Positions 40,729-50,397 of a stretch of 64,000 bases of DNA are shown here, piece after piece. The stretch's first letter is position 1; each line of letters begins with the position of its first letter. The DNA is from Actinacidiphila rubida (GTDB taxonomy: Bacteria; Actinomycetota; Actinomycetes; Streptomycetales; Streptomycetaceae): contig NZ_FODD01000027.1 of assembly GCF_900110255.1 (NCBI RefSeq), positions 62,001 to 126,000 of the forward strand, given 5' to 3'. The position numbers were made by a program, and so were the translations under genes. The notes below the pieces were generated by a model that was not told the DNA's origin, searched no databases, and saw only the letters and a list, made by a program, of their open reading frames with translations.

Positions 40729-41663
40729 GGACCGGCCGGGGCACGCGGGTCGAGGGCGACGCCGGTCTCACGCTCGGACACCTGCCAGAGCTTGGCGACG
40801 GCCCCGTCCATCCCGATCCGGCGCAGCACCGGCTTGCGGACCGGAGCGCCGTTGTTCACGAACACCGGACCGTAGAACTCGCCGCCCTTGGCCGACGGGT
40901 CGGTGGCGGCGCGCAGTTGCGGCAGCGCGCCGTCGTCGGCCGACATGCCGGTGTGCCGGGCCATGGCGTGGAAGAAGCGCTGGGAGACCCCGCCGCCCGA
41001 GCCCTCCACGCTGACCGTCTGCAGGTCGGTGTCGGACAGGCCCGGGTGCGCGATCAGGCTGATGGTCCGCGCGCCCGCCCGTTCGAGTTCCTGCTGCAGG
41101 CCGAGCCCGAAGTGGTAGTTGGCCAGCTTCGCCTGGCCGTAGGCGCGCCAGGGTCCGTAGCGGCCCTTCAGATGGGGGTTGGCGACGTCGACGGAGCGGC
41201 CCATGTGGTGGGCGGTGCTGGTCACGGTCACCACGCGGGATCCGGGCGTGCGCAGCAGCGCGGGCAGCAGGAGCGCGGTCAGCGTCCAGTGGCCCAGGTG
41301 GTCGACGCCGAACTGCATCTCGTAGCCGTCGGCCGTCCGCGCCTCGGCGATTCCCATCACCCCGGCGTTGTTGACCAGCAGGTCGAGACGGTCGTGGGCG
41401 GCCAGGATCCGCTCCGCGGCCTCCTTCACGGACGCCTGCGAGGACAGGTCGAGCGCGACCGGTTCCAGCGAGGCGTCCGGGGCGGCCGCCCGGATCTCCT
41501 CCACCGCGGCGGCCGCCTTCTCCTGGTTGCGCACGGCCATCACCACGTGCGCGCCCTTCGCGGCCAGGTTCTTCGCGGTCACGAGTCCGAGCCCGCCGTT
41601 GGCACCGGTGACGACGGCCGTGCGGCCGTGCTGGTCGGGGATGTCGGTCGCGGTCCAGGTCAT
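40725..41663 (-). CDS. SDR family oxidoreductase (retinol-dehydrogenase-like)
   Basis: A 312-residue extended-length classical SDR: TGANGGLG (19-26), NNAG (98-101), catalytic Ser149, Tyr175 and Lys179 (YGQAK). Sequence such as MQFGVDHLGHW is typical of the retinol-dehydrogenase/light-dependent protochlorophyllide-reductase-like branch common in actinobacteria. It is promoter-proximal to the TetR gene, which probably represses both. GGAGGTGTG precedes the start. Confidence 0.87.
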   Translation of the reverse strand: MTWTATDIPDQHGRTAVVTGANGGLGLVTAKNLAAKGAHVVMAVRNQEKAAAAVEEIRAAAPDASLEPVALDLSSQASVKEAAERILAAHDRLDLLVNNAGVMGIAEARTADGYEMQFGVDHLGHWTLTALLLPALLRTPGSRVVTVTSTAHHMGRSVDVANPHLKGRYGPWRAYGQAKLANYHFGLGLQQELERAGARTISLIAHPGLSDTDLQTVSVEGSGGGVSQRFFHAMARHTGMSADDGALPQLRAATDPSAKGGEFYGPVFVNNGAPVRKPVLRRIGMDGAVAKLWQVSERETGVALDPRAPAGP

Positions 41664-41676
41664 CGCACACCTCCGA

Positions 41677-41692
41677 ATGAATGTTCATTCAT
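41677..41692. promoter_or_regulatory. TetR-type operator
   Basis: ATGAATG (41677-41683) and CATTCAT (41686-41692) are perfect inverted repeats around TT, 13 bases upstream of the SDR start. ATGAA/TTCAT palindromes are typical TetR-family sites, and the TetR gene is in the same unit. Confidence 0.75.
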
Positions 41693-41766
41693 CCTACGGG
41701 GCCGTGCGCCTGCCCGCAAACGGGGCCGTCCCGCGCCCCGCGGACGGCCCCGTGCGTGCGGCCCCG

Positions 41767-43944
41767 TCAGGCCAGGGTCCAGGTGACGGTGTCGGTGTAC
41801 GGGGTGCCGTTGATCGTGGCGGTCACGGACGCCGTGTTCTGGCCCTGGCGCAGGGTCACGCCGTTCCAGACGAAGACGTGGTCGCTGCCGGTGACCGTGC
41901 CCAGGGAGACGCCGTTCAGGCTGGCCGTGACCTGCGCGGCGTTGGAGTACACCTTGAGCTGGGTGGCGGCGTCGGTGCGCTGCGCCCAGCGGCGGCTGGT
42001 GATGTAGAGGGTGGGCGCCGTGGACCAGGTGGCCTTGTAGAAGTAGAACGCGTCCTTGCGCGTGACGCGGTCGCGGGTGACGAGGCCCTTGTCGTTGATG
42101 CCGGGCTGGCTGCCCTCGTTGCGGCCGTCGGACGCGAAGTCGAACATGTTCCACACGAAGGTGCCCCAGAGGAAGGGCCGGGCCTCGATCTGCTTCCAGG
42201 CCGCCTCGTGGAACAGCGCCTGGTACTCCTCCGGATGCCAGCTTCCGGAGGGGGCCGGAGCGGCGGGGTCGAGGGCGTGCTGGGTCGTGTTGGCCCCCGC
42301 GCCGTATTCGGACACGCCGAATTTCAGGGCGGGTTGGCTCGCGTGGAGACCGTCGGCCCAGCTGCCGAGGTTGCCGTCCTTGGAACCGCCGTACCAGCCG
42401 TAGTACTTGTTCCACGCGCACACCTGCGTGTGCTTGCCCACGCCCGCGGTGTCGCCGAGGTCGGAGGCGTAGGTGGACAGGCGGTCGGGATCCTCGGCGG
42501 CGACGATGCCGGCCAGCGCGGCGAGCAGGGTGTTGGTCGGGGTGTCGTCGCTGTTCTGCTCGTTGCCGATGCTCCAGAAGGCGATGGACGGGTGGTTGTA
42601 GTTCTGCCGGATCAGCTCGCGGAGCTGGTTCTCGGTACTGGCGGTGAACGCGGCCGAGTTCGTGGTGGCGTTGACGAGGGGGATCTCGGCCCAGACGACG
42701 AACCCCCGCTCGTCCGCGAGGTTGTAGTCCTTCTGGTCGTGCTGGTAGTGCGCCATGCGGATGGCGTCGGCGCCGATCTCCTCGATGAGGTCGAAGTCCT
42801 GGGTGTGGTCGGCGTCGGAGATCGCCCACCCCTTCCCGGCCCGGTCCTGGTGCAGGTTGACCCCGCGCAGCGCCAGGTTCCGGCCGTTGAGCGAGAACCC
42901 GGTGGCGGCGTCGACGGCGAGGCTGCGGAGCCCCAGCGGTTCGGTGACGGCGTCCGTGACCGTGTCCCCGCCGCCGGTCACGTCGTGGATCTCGACGGTG
43001 GCGCTGTAGAGGTGGGGGTCGCTCCGGCCGTTCCACAGGCGGGGGTTGGTGACGGTGACGGACTGGGTGAGCTGCGTGCCGGCCGCCGCGGCGAGGGACT
43101 GGGGGGCGCTCGTCCGGTCGGCGACGACCGTCCCGTCGGCGTCGGCGACGACGGTGCGGACCGCCACCGACCTGCTCGCGCCGGTGTTGTTGTTCCACAG
43201 CTTGGCGGTGATGCCCACGGTCGCGGAGGCGGTGGTCACCGCACTCTGCCGCAGGTAGATGCCGGGGCCGGAGTAGTCGAGCATCTGGACCTGGAGCCGG
43301 TCGACGGCCCACAGGCTGACGTTGCGGTAGATGCCGCCGGCGAAGGTGTAGTCGGCGCTCAGCGGGGCGATGTCCGGGTCGGCCGCGTTCGTCACCTTGA
43401 CCGCTATGACGTTGTCCTTCCCCGGCAGCAGGGCGTCGGTCGCGCCGAACCGGAACCGGGAGTACCCGCCCTTGTGCTGGCCCAGGTGGACGCCGTTGAC
43501 CCACACGTCGGCCACCTGGTTCACGCCGGCGAACTGCAGGAAGAGCATCCGTCCCGCCAGGCCGGCGGGGACGGTGAGGTGCCGGCGGTACCAGCCGACG
43601 CCGCGGTAGTAGTTGTTGCCGCCGTCGGCCCCGTCGGTGGCGTTCCAGGTGTGCGGGGTGCTCACCGCCGCCCAGGCCGAGTCGTCGAAGCTCGACGCCT
43701 GCGCGCCGCTGACGTCGCTTTTGACGAACCGCCAGCCGGTGTCGAGGTCGAGTCGGGTGCGCGGGTCGGGGGCCGAGTAGGCGGCCGTCGTGCCACCCGT
43801 GGCAGCGGCCGGCGTACGGCGGGACGGGCGCGTCGCACCGTCGGCGGCGTGTGCGGCGGGCACGGCGGGTACGCCGACGAATGACGCCGCCACACCGGCG
43901 GCCGCGCCACCCAGTATCTGCCTGCGTGAGGGGAGGTCTGACAT
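41767..43944 (-). CDS. Exported GH2-family glycoside hydrolase (beta-galactosidase-like)
   Basis: A 725-residue retaining glycosidase. A Tat signal is visible (PSRRQILGGAAAGVAAS, cleavage near AHAAD). The GH2 sugar-binding domain follows (WYRRHLTVP, DVWVNGVHLGQHKGGY), then an Ig-like domain and the TIM barrel with acid/base Glu in SIGNEQN (about residue 461) and nucleophile Glu in SEYGAG (about residue 546). The C-terminal about 90 residues form a further beta domain. It probably releases galactose, glucuronate or mannose from extracellular oligosaccharides. The start at 43944 follows GAGGTGACGAG. Confidence 0.88.
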   Translation of the reverse strand: MSDLPSRRQILGGAAAGVAASFVGVPAVPAAHAADGATRPSRRTPAAATGGTTAAYSAPDPRTRLDLDTGWRFVKSDVSGAQASSFDDSAWAAVSTPHTWNATDGADGGNNYYRGVGWYRRHLTVPAGLAGRMLFLQFAGVNQVADVWVNGVHLGQHKGGYSRFRFGATDALLPGKDNVIAVKVTNAADPDIAPLSADYTFAGGIYRNVSLWAVDRLQVQMLDYSGPGIYLRQSAVTTASATVGITAKLWNNNTGASRSVAVRTVVADADGTVVADRTSAPQSLAAAAGTQLTQSVTVTNPRLWNGRSDPHLYSATVEIHDVTGGGDTVTDAVTEPLGLRSLAVDAATGFSLNGRNLALRGVNLHQDRAGKGWAISDADHTQDFDLIEEIGADAIRMAHYQHDQKDYNLADERGFVVWAEIPLVNATTNSAAFTASTENQLRELIRQNYNHPSIAFWSIGNEQNSDDTPTNTLLAALAGIVAAEDPDRLSTYASDLGDTAGVGKHTQVCAWNKYYGWYGGSKDGNLGSWADGLHASQPALKFGVSEYGAGANTTQHALDPAAPAPSGSWHPEEYQALFHEAAWKQIEARPFLWGTFVWNMFDFASDGRNEGSQPGINDKGLVTRDRVTRKDAFYFYKATWSTAPTLYITSRRWAQRTDAATQLKVYSNAAQVTASLNGVSLGTVTGSDHVFVWNGVTLRQGQNTASVTATINGTPYTDTVTWTLA

Positions 43945-43994
43945 CTCGTCACCTGCATCCGGGAAAGGTGGGGGGCCGGGAGAGGTCGCACGTC

Positions 43995-44024
43995 GTCCAC
44001 ATACAGCTGTCCACATACATGGAC
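43995..44024. promoter_or_regulatory. Direct repeat upstream of GH2
   Basis: GTCCACATACA occurs twice, 14 bases apart (43995-44005 and 44009-44019). The second copy with the following TGGAC also makes an inverted repeat GTCCA-N6-TGGAC (44009-44024). It lies 51-80 bases upstream of the GH2 start and is a candidate sugar-regulator site. Confidence 0.5.
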
Positions 44025-44170
44025 CAGATTCAAAGGGTCGAATCCCGGTGTGAACCTAGCCAAGTGGTGGGCCGGAGTCCAGAGGGCGGGCACGGAAGAG
44101 CCCGCCGCCGTGACGTGTCGACGTCGGGGCGGCGGGCGGGTGGTGTGCCTGCTGTCGGTGGGCGCCCGGG

Positions 44171-44842
44171 TCACTGCTCCGGCAGCGGGAAGCCGAGCGC
44201 CTCGGCCGCGGCGGCGGGCGTGGGCTGCCGCCAGAGCTCGGCCACGGCCTCGTGGGTCGCCAGCGAGCGCGTCTCGGCGCGGTCCAGGTACAGGGTGCCG
44301 TCGAGGTGGTCCGTCTCGTGCTGGACGATCCGGGCGGGCCAGCCGGAGAATTCCTCGTCCACGCCGGTGCCGTTCTGGTCCTCCCCGCGCAGCCGGACCC
44401 GCTCGGGCCGGGCCACCACCGCCTGAAAGCCGGGCACGCTCAGGCATCCTTCGAAGAACGCGACCCTGCGCTCGCCCACCGGCTCGTAGGACGGGTTGAC
44501 CAGCACCCGGAAGGGCAACGGCATCCTGCCCCGCGCCGCCCGCACCTCCGCGGGCACCTCCGGGCGCGTGCCCCGGAGCTCGGCAGGCACGTCGACCGGG
44601 TCCTCGATCACCGCGATCCGCAGGGGGATCCCGATCTGCGGCGCCGCCAGGCCCACTCCGGGCGCGGCGCGCATGCACTCCTTCATCGCCTCGACGAGAC
44701 GGGCCAGGCGCTCCGTGCCGAGCTGACCTTCGTACCGCAGTGCCGGCCGGCGCAGCACCGGGACGCCCGCGCGGACGATGGCCAGTGGCCCCGGAGCGGA
44801 CAGGAGTTCGTCGACAAGATCGTTGAGTGCGTCGCTTTGCAT
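44171..44842 (-). CDS. def: Peptide deformylase
   Basis: A 223-residue metallo-deformylase that removes the formyl group from new N-terminal methionines. All three family motifs are intact: GVGLAAPQ (62-69), EGCLS with Cys133 (131-135) and QHETDH with His175, Glu176 and His179. It is longer than the roughly 170-residue minimum, with extra residues between motifs 1 and 2 (PVDVPAELRGTRPEVPAEVRAA region). It is one of the several paralogous deformylases usual in streptomycetes. The start at 44842 is not preceded by a strong ribosome binding site. Confidence 0.92.
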   Translation of the reverse strand: MQSDALNDLVDELLSAPGPLAIVRAGVPVLRRPALRYEGQLGTERLARLVEAMKECMRAAPGVGLAAPQIGIPLRIAVIEDPVDVPAELRGTRPEVPAEVRAARGRMPLPFRVLVNPSYEPVGERRVAFFEGCLSVPGFQAVVARPERVRLRGEDQNGTGVDEEFSGWPARIVQHETDHLDGTLYLDRAETRSLATHEAVAELWRQPTPAAAAEALGFPLPEQ

Positions 44843-44911
44843 TGATCCAGAATCGCAGAAGCTCCGTCACCGCCTGCCCGCCCGCTCGCGAGGGGCCGCG
44901 CGTTCCGCCGG

Positions 44912-44983
44912 CCGGGCGTGTCGTGACAGTGGTGCAGCCCCGCCAAGGGCGGGGCTGCACCACGCGCGTCACGACACGCCCGG
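44912..44983 (-). terminator. Long two-part hairpin after the large peptidase
   Basis: A 16-bp outer arm (44912-44927 with 44968-44983) and a 16-bp inner arm (44929-44944 with 44948-44963) are both perfect, separated by an A/GCGC bulge, with apical AAG. It lies just beyond the peptidase stop (44992) and insulates the deformylase gene from it. Confidence 0.75.
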
Positions 44984-44991
44984 TGCGGACG

Positions 44992-47900
44992 TCAGTAGGA
45001 GAACTGCTCCAGCCCCGTGCCCCAGCCGTTCACGACCCACCCGGTGCGGGTGCCCGGGTCGAGGAAGAGTCCCTGACGGCCGGTGAAGTCGAAGTTGGAG
45101 CCTGCGACGGTGGAGTTCACGAGGTTGGCCACCGGGTGGCGCGCCAGCACGGTGCCGGTCGCGGGGTCCAGCACGGTGATCTCGCTCATGGCGTTGTTGT
45201 CGGTCTCGACTCCCTTCTCGTAGAGGCTCGCCTCCACCGCGACCCGGTGGGCGGTGTCGAGGGCCGGCCAGACCGGGCCGCGGGTGCCGGTGTCGGCCGT
45301 GGCGGCGGTGGTGAGCGTCTTCTGGTCGGCGGTCAGCCAGGTGCTGGTGGGGAAGGTGCCGCTCTCGGCATCGGGCTGGGCGGCGCCCACGGCCCCGTAG
45401 AGCTTGTCGCCCTTGCCGTCGGGCAGCAGCGCCGAGACGCACAGCGGCAGCGACGTGACGGCGGTGACGGTGCCGGTGGTGAAGTCCGCGCCGACCGCGC
45501 CGTAGGGGACACGTCCGCCCAGGCACGCGCCCATGGTGCCGCCGGTGGCGACGAACGCCTCACCGGTGGAGGCGTCCACCGAGACGCTGTTGTACGAGCG
45601 GTACAGGTTGTGCGGGTTGAGCGCCAGCGGCGTGCCGACCTGCCCGGTGGTCATGTCGACGGGCCACAGGCGGCTCAGCCCGCTGTCGGGCTCGTAGGTG
45701 GTGACCAGCCCGCGGTGGCGGACGGCGTCCACGGTGCCGCCCTCCAGGTAGCCGCTGCCGGCGATCAGGTCGGACAGCGCGGTGACCTTCACGGGAGCCC
45801 CGGTGGCGGGGTTCTCCACGTCGATCTCGGCGGTGGAGCCGGCGAACGGGGTGTGGATGATCAGGGCGTGACCGCTGGCCGGGTCGGTGCCGAGCACCTC
45901 CTGCATGGTCTGCCCGTCGGTGGACTCGGCGACGGAGGCGCCCAGGGTGCCGGTGGCCAGGTCGTAGCCGGTCGTGGCCGAGCGGTCCAGGTGGAACACC
46001 TCGGTGCCGCCGGTGTAGGTGAAGGCGTCGGTGGAGATCAGCGCCTTGCTGCCGGAGACGGTGAAACTCTCGACGGTGCCGGTCAGCTGGTCGCCGTCGC
46101 GGTACTGCAGGAACGAGGTCGGGGAGGCCTGGCCGATCGGCGAGCCGTGCCGGGTGGCGAGCACCCGCACCGGGTACTGAAGCCCGGTGGGCAGTCCGAG
46201 GGCGGCGAGGTCGAGCACGGTACGGCCCTTCACCGAGGGCAGCTTGACGGTGAGCGTGGAGGCGTGGTTGAAGCCGTCGTCGTCACGGCGGCTGCCGTTC
46301 TGGTTGGTGGCGGTGTTCAGGGAACCGTAGAGCGTCGGCCCGGGCGACATCACCTCGAACGCGGCGCCGTCCGCGCCGGACACCCCGCTCGCGTCCCAAC
46401 TCACCGTCGCCCTGGGGGTGCTGCGGGCGGTGTCGGCGGCGTGGGCCGCGGTGTAGCCGGCCGTGGTCAGCAGCGGGGCGGTCGGCCGCTGGTCGGCGGC
46501 GGGGCCGATCCGCAGGGCGCGGAAGTCGCCGTAGACCGGCAGCACCCCGGCGATCTCGGCCTGTTCGACACCGACGCCGTAGAGTCCGGCGCCGCCGGCG
46601 GTGAAGGCCGACGCGGGGATCGTCACGGTGCCCTTCGTCGCGGTGAGCGGGGCGGACCACTGGACGTTGAAGTCGTCCACGGCCGCGCTCGGCGTGTAGT
46701 GGCCGACGGAGGAGAGCACCAGGCGGGGGCTGTCCACGCCGCGCACGCCGGTCAGGTCGTAGGAGACGGTGACCGGCCGGCCGAGCGGAGTGGCGCCGGG
46801 GGCCGCGGGGGCGAGCGCCTGCGCGTAAGTGCCGTCGTCGGCGAGGAAGGTCAGCGTCTGCGAGAGCTGCCCGACGACCTCGCCGCCGCGCAGCGCCTGG
46901 AACGTGACGGGCACGCTGCGGGCGGTGCCGGAGGCGAGCGGGAGGTGGGCCGCGCCCAGGATCTGCGCGGGCGTCAGGCGCAGGCTCGGCTGCCCGGTGG
47001 TGAAGGAGGCGCCGCCGACCCGGACCCGGTAGGTCAGTCCGCCGCGGTCGCCGGTCATGTCCAGTCCGAGGGTGATCGGCGAGACGGCGTTCTGGCCGGT
47101 GGGCGTGCCGTTGCCGTCGGCGGGCCCGGACAGGTCGATCGCCGCGGGGTCGGTGGACTCGGTGAAGGCGGTGCCGGAGCCGGTGGGCAGCAGCTGCCGC
47201 TGGGCGACGGAGAGCCGGACGGGCCGGGCCGCGATGCGGTAGCGCTTGGCGAGGACCTTCTCCACGGCGGCGGTGACGTCGAGCTGGGTGCCCATGGTGA
47301 GCGGCTGGTCGGCCTGCGGCGGCTGGGCGATCGGGCTGCCGGTGGACACCAGCAGGTCGCGGACCTGGCGCGGGGTCAGGTCCTGGTGGGTGGCCTTGGC
47401 GGCCTGGAGCACGTCGGCGACGGCGGCGGCGATCTCGGGTGCCGAGGCGGAGGTACCGCCGTTGAGCACGACCTCGACGTCCTGCGCGGCGCACGGGTTC
47501 GAGGTGCAGACGTGCATCAGGGACGGCAGGTCGTCGCCGGGGGCGGCGAGGTCCACGCGGGTGCCGAAGCCGGAGGAGTAGGCGGCCGAGCCGTTGTAGC
47601 GGGTCGTCGGGTAGACGCCCTGCCTGGTGTCGGCGGAGCTCAGCGTGTCGTCCGTGGTGGTGGCGCCGGCCGCGATGACGCCGCTGTCGACCACCTTCGA
47701 GGGCGTGGTGGTGGGCTCCACGTCGTCGATGTCGGTCTGGGCGCTCGCCTTGGTGGTGGTGTCCGTGGGGGTGCTGCCGCCGTCGGGGCCGACGGAGACG
47801 GGCAGGGCGAGCCGGGTGCCGTCGTTGGAGGAGACGACCACGGCGATGCCGGACTTCACGATGGAGGTCAGGGTGGCCCGGATCGTCGGGTCGTCCTCCA

Positions 47901-48954
47901 GGTAGCGGCCGGGGAAGCCGATCTGCTCGTCGGTGCCGAAGCCGAGGCTGGCCGTGATGACGTTCGGCCGGGGCTTCTGGTTCGCGGCGGCCTTCAGCGC
48001 GGCGGCGATGCCCGCGTAGCTGGCCTCCTGCGGCACGACCAGGCGGTACTGGGCGCCGGGGGCGATGCCGAGCAGGTCGGTGGCGCCGCTGCCGGTGGCG
48101 CCGGGGCGCTGCCGGTCGTGCGGGAGCGGGGCCATCATCGAGAAGTCGAGGAGCACCTCGCCGAGGTTCGGATCCTCGCCCTCGGCCGAGCCCAGAGGAT
48201 CCAGCGTGCCATCGTTGTCAGCCGTGTAGGTCGGGATGAGCGGCATCGACGGCTCGTCGAGGTAGCGCTGGCCGTTCCGGACGACGGTGGTGGGGCCGTA
48301 GGCGCGTACGTAGTCGTCACCGTTGTCGGCCATCGACTGGTCGGTGAGGTCACCGACGGAGACGTTGGTGACGATCTGCCCGGCGCCGGGCAGGGCGTGC
48401 AGGTAGGTGTCCGCGTCCACGAAGGCGCTGGCGGCGTCCACGCCCTGGGCGTTGAGGGCGGACTGGAAGGACGTGCTCAGGCCGTCGTTGGCGGGCAGGC
48501 CGGTGGTCGAGCCGGGCTGGGGTGCCTGGCGCGCGTCCTGCCGCAGCGCGGCCTTCGCGGCGGTCGGCAGCTTCACGGGGCCGGTGTTCATCGCCTGAAC
48601 GGGAGCCTGCTGGGCGGCGGCGCCCGACTTCGCGCCGAGGACGTACGAGGCGGCACGGCTCACCTGGGCGCGGGCGGTCATCGCCGTCGTGGAGGGGGTG
48701 ATCGTGGCCCCGAGCCCGGTGCGGCCGGCCGAGCGCGGCACGGGGAAGGCGCGGGTGCGGCCCTGCGGGTCGGTGAGGGTGCCGGTGCCGTCGTCGGCCC
48801 AGACCACCTTCGAGCCGTCGGCGAGGGTGAGGTGGTGGGTCGCGGGTGCGGCCGGCGCGGGTTCGCCGGCGTGCGCGGCGACGGCCGGGCCGGCCGTCAC
48901 CAGGGGGACCAGCAGAGCCAGCGCGGCGGCTGCCCCTCTGACATGTCGGTGCAT
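44992..48954 (-). CDS. Large secreted subtilase-fold serine peptidase, sedolisin-like
   Basis: A 1320-residue exported protein with a Sec signal (LALLVPLVTAGPAVAAHAG, to about residue 30) and a pro-region to about 190. The peptidase domain (about 190-620) has NGGTSASAPEIA with the nucleophile Ser502, but no HGTHVA histidine motif. Instead there is an E-x3-D pair (Glu266 and Asp270 in LGEVLLDFSMM) and an SSNDG with Asp378, which fit the Glu-Asp-Ser triad and oxyanion Asp of S53 sedolisins. About 700 further residues form beta-rich domains of unknown role. Start 48954 follows AAGGAG. It is divergent from a TrmB/LuxR regulator. Confidence 0.78.
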   Translation of the reverse strand: MHRHVRGAAAALALLVPLVTAGPAVAAHAGEPAPAAPATHHLTLADGSKVVWADDGTGTLTDPQGRTRAFPVPRSAGRTGLGATITPSTTAMTARAQVSRAASYVLGAKSGAAAQQAPVQAMNTGPVKLPTAAKAALRQDARQAPQPGSTTGLPANDGLSTSFQSALNAQGVDAASAFVDADTYLHALPGAGQIVTNVSVGDLTDQSMADNGDDYVRAYGPTTVVRNGQRYLDEPSMPLIPTYTADNDGTLDPLGSAEGEDPNLGEVLLDFSMMAPLPHDRQRPGATGSGATDLLGIAPGAQYRLVVPQEASYAGIAAALKAAANQKPRPNVITASLGFGTDEQIGFPGRYLEDDPTIRATLTSIVKSGIAVVVSSNDGTRLALPVSVGPDGGSTPTDTTTKASAQTDIDDVEPTTTPSKVVDSGVIAAGATTTDDTLSSADTRQGVYPTTRYNGSAAYSSGFGTRVDLAAPGDDLPSLMHVCTSNPCAAQDVEVVLNGGTSASAPEIAAAVADVLQAAKATHQDLTPRQVRDLLVSTGSPIAQPPQADQPLTMGTQLDVTAAVEKVLAKRYRIAARPVRLSVAQRQLLPTGSGTAFTESTDPAAIDLSGPADGNGTPTGQNAVSPITLGLDMTGDRGGLTYRVRVGGASFTTGQPSLRLTPAQILGAAHLPLASGTARSVPVTFQALRGGEVVGQLSQTLTFLADDGTYAQALAPAAPGATPLGRPVTVSYDLTGVRGVDSPRLVLSSVGHYTPSAAVDDFNVQWSAPLTATKGTVTIPASAFTAGGAGLYGVGVEQAEIAGVLPVYGDFRALRIGPAADQRPTAPLLTTAGYTAAHAADTARSTPRATVSWDASGVSGADGAAFEVMSPGPTLYGSLNTATNQNGSRRDDDGFNHASTLTVKLPSVKGRTVLDLAALGLPTGLQYPVRVLATRHGSPIGQASPTSFLQYRDGDQLTGTVESFTVSGSKALISTDAFTYTGGTEVFHLDRSATTGYDLATGTLGASVAESTDGQTMQEVLGTDPASGHALIIHTPFAGSTAEIDVENPATGAPVKVTALSDLIAGSGYLEGGTVDAVRHRGLVTTYEPDSGLSRLWPVDMTTGQVGTPLALNPHNLYRSYNSVSVDASTGEAFVATGGTMGACLGGRVPYGAVGADFTTGTVTAVTSLPLCVSALLPDGKGDKLYGAVGAAQPDAESGTFPTSTWLTADQKTLTTAATADTGTRGPVWPALDTAHRVAVEASLYEKGVETDNNAMSEITVLDPATGTVLARHPVANLVNSTVAGSNFDFTGRQGLFLDPGTRTGWVVNGWGTGLEQFSY

Positions 48955-49362
48955 CAACGTGCTCCTTGCGCGGGAGGACTTCGGTGGCGGCGCGGGTGCG
49001 GGTCCGTCTGCGTGGGGGGAGCTCCTGCCGGTCCCCTCCGCCGCGAACGCCGGGGACACGGGGGTTGGCGTGGCGGTGTACCAGAGTGCTCGGCGGAAGG
49101 TCGCTGATCACCTTGCGGCGGGTGTGCCGGTGGGGACAAGGGAATGCCGGTGCGGCTGAGCGCAGTTGCGCTTTGGCGCGATGCGCGAGCGGCGCGGGAG
49201 CCGTGCACCGGCGGGCAGTTGACCCCTGAACGCCCCGGATAGCGCCACTTTGCGGGCCCGGTCGCGACGCCGTGGGAACGCTCCCCCCGCCGAACTCGTG
49301 TGCGGGGGAACGGGGTTAGGATCACTGCACTCCCACCGGTGAACGACAGCAGGGGCCGCCCG
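48955..49362. other. Divergent intergenic region, peptidase and LuxR-type regulator
   Basis: About 400 bases without a convincing gene; it must hold both promoters. No strong palindrome was found. Spare reading frames here are extensions upstream of the chosen starts with poor coding character. Confidence 0.5.
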
Positions 49363-50397
49363 ATGGCCGCGGAGCCGCAGGTGCCGCAGATCCCGCAGGT
49401 CCCCTGGAGCGGCCTGGGGCTGCCACCGCTGGCGGGGCGGATCCTGGAGTACCTGGTCGGGCACCCGGAGACGGTTCCCGCCGAGGCGGCGGCGGCCCTG
49501 GGCACGTCGACGGCCGCTGCCGCGCGGGCCCTTCGGCTGCTGGAGTCCGAACTGCTCGCCGTCCGGGTCAGCGGGCGCGGGGCCCGCTGGAGCGCCAGCC
49601 CGCCGCGCCCCGCGCTGGGCAGCCTGCTGGCCCGCCGCCGCGAGGAGCTGGCGAGTCTGGAGACCCACGCCGAACTGCTGCACGAGGTGCACATCTCGGT
49701 GACCAACCACCGTTTCGCGTCGGACCAGTTCGAGATCCTCGACACCGAGGAACGGGTCACCGCGCGCTACGTCCATCAGCTGCGTGCGGCCCGGCACGAG
49801 GTGCTGCACCTGGTGATGCCGCCGTACGTGGCGGCGGTCGACGGGGTGCCGGACAGGCTCGCCGTGCAGGCCGCGGCGATTCGCGTGGGAGTGCGCTTCC
49901 GGTCGGTGTACGACAGCGACACCCTCACCGACGAGGTGTCGCTGGAGACCGCGCGGCGTGGCGTCGAGATCGGGGGCGCGGTGCGGCTGTCCAGGGGCCT
50001 GCCGATGAAGCTGGTGATCTTCGACGGCAGCACCGCGATCATGCCGCTGCGGCGGGACGACGCGGCGGCCGGCTCGCTGCTGGTGCACTCCCCGACGCTG
50101 CTGCACGTGCTGGCGGCGCTGTTCGAGAGCCTGTGGGGGCACGGGGTGCCCTGGGGACAGGGGTCCCGCCCGGTGCCGCCGGCGCCCGCCGCCGACACGC
50201 CGAACCCGAGGACCCGCGAGGTGCTGCGGCTGCTCTCGCTCGGCATGAAGCAGGAGACGATCGCCCGCACGCTGGGGGTGAGCCGGCGCACCGTGCAGAA
50301 GGACATCAGCGACATCGGCACGGCGTTGGGCGCGCGCAACCACTTCCAGATCGCGCTGCTCGCCCAGGAGCGCGGCTGGCTGACCCCGGGCCGCTGA
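49363..50397 (+). CDS. TrmB/LuxR-type helix-turn-helix regulator
   Basis: A 344-residue regulator with two DNA-binding-like regions: an N-terminal winged-helix like TrmB (LAGRILEYLVGHPETVPAEAAAALG, split; about residues 23-78) and a C-terminal LuxR-type HTH (TREVLRLLSLGMKQETIARTLG followed by VSRRTVQKDISDIG, about 282-320). The middle region resembles the phospholipase-D-like sensor part of such proteins. Such regulators are often next to subtilase genes in streptomycetes, as here. ATG 49363 follows AGGGG. Four 14-bp tandem repeats span its stop codon. Confidence 0.85.
   Translation: MAAEPQVPQIPQVPWSGLGLPPLAGRILEYLVGHPETVPAEAAAALGTSTAAAARALRLLESELLAVRVSGRGARWSASPPRPALGSLLARRREELASLETHAELLHEVHISVTNHRFASDQFEILDTEERVTARYVHQLRAARHEVLHLVMPPYVAAVDGVPDRLAVQAAAIRVGVRFRSVYDSDTLTDEVSLETARRGVEIGGAVRLSRGLPMKLVIFDGSTAIMPLRRDDAAAGSLLVHSPTLLHVLAALFESLWGHGVPWGQGSRPVPPAPAADTPNPRTREVLRLLSLGMKQETIARTLGVSRRTVQKDISDIGTALGARNHFQIALLAQERGWLTPGR

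Noticed and set aside
44171..44842. Peptide deformylase as a self-resistance gene for a deformylase inhibitor
   Set aside because: No biosynthetic genes nearby and all motifs are canonical; an ordinary extra copy is simpler.
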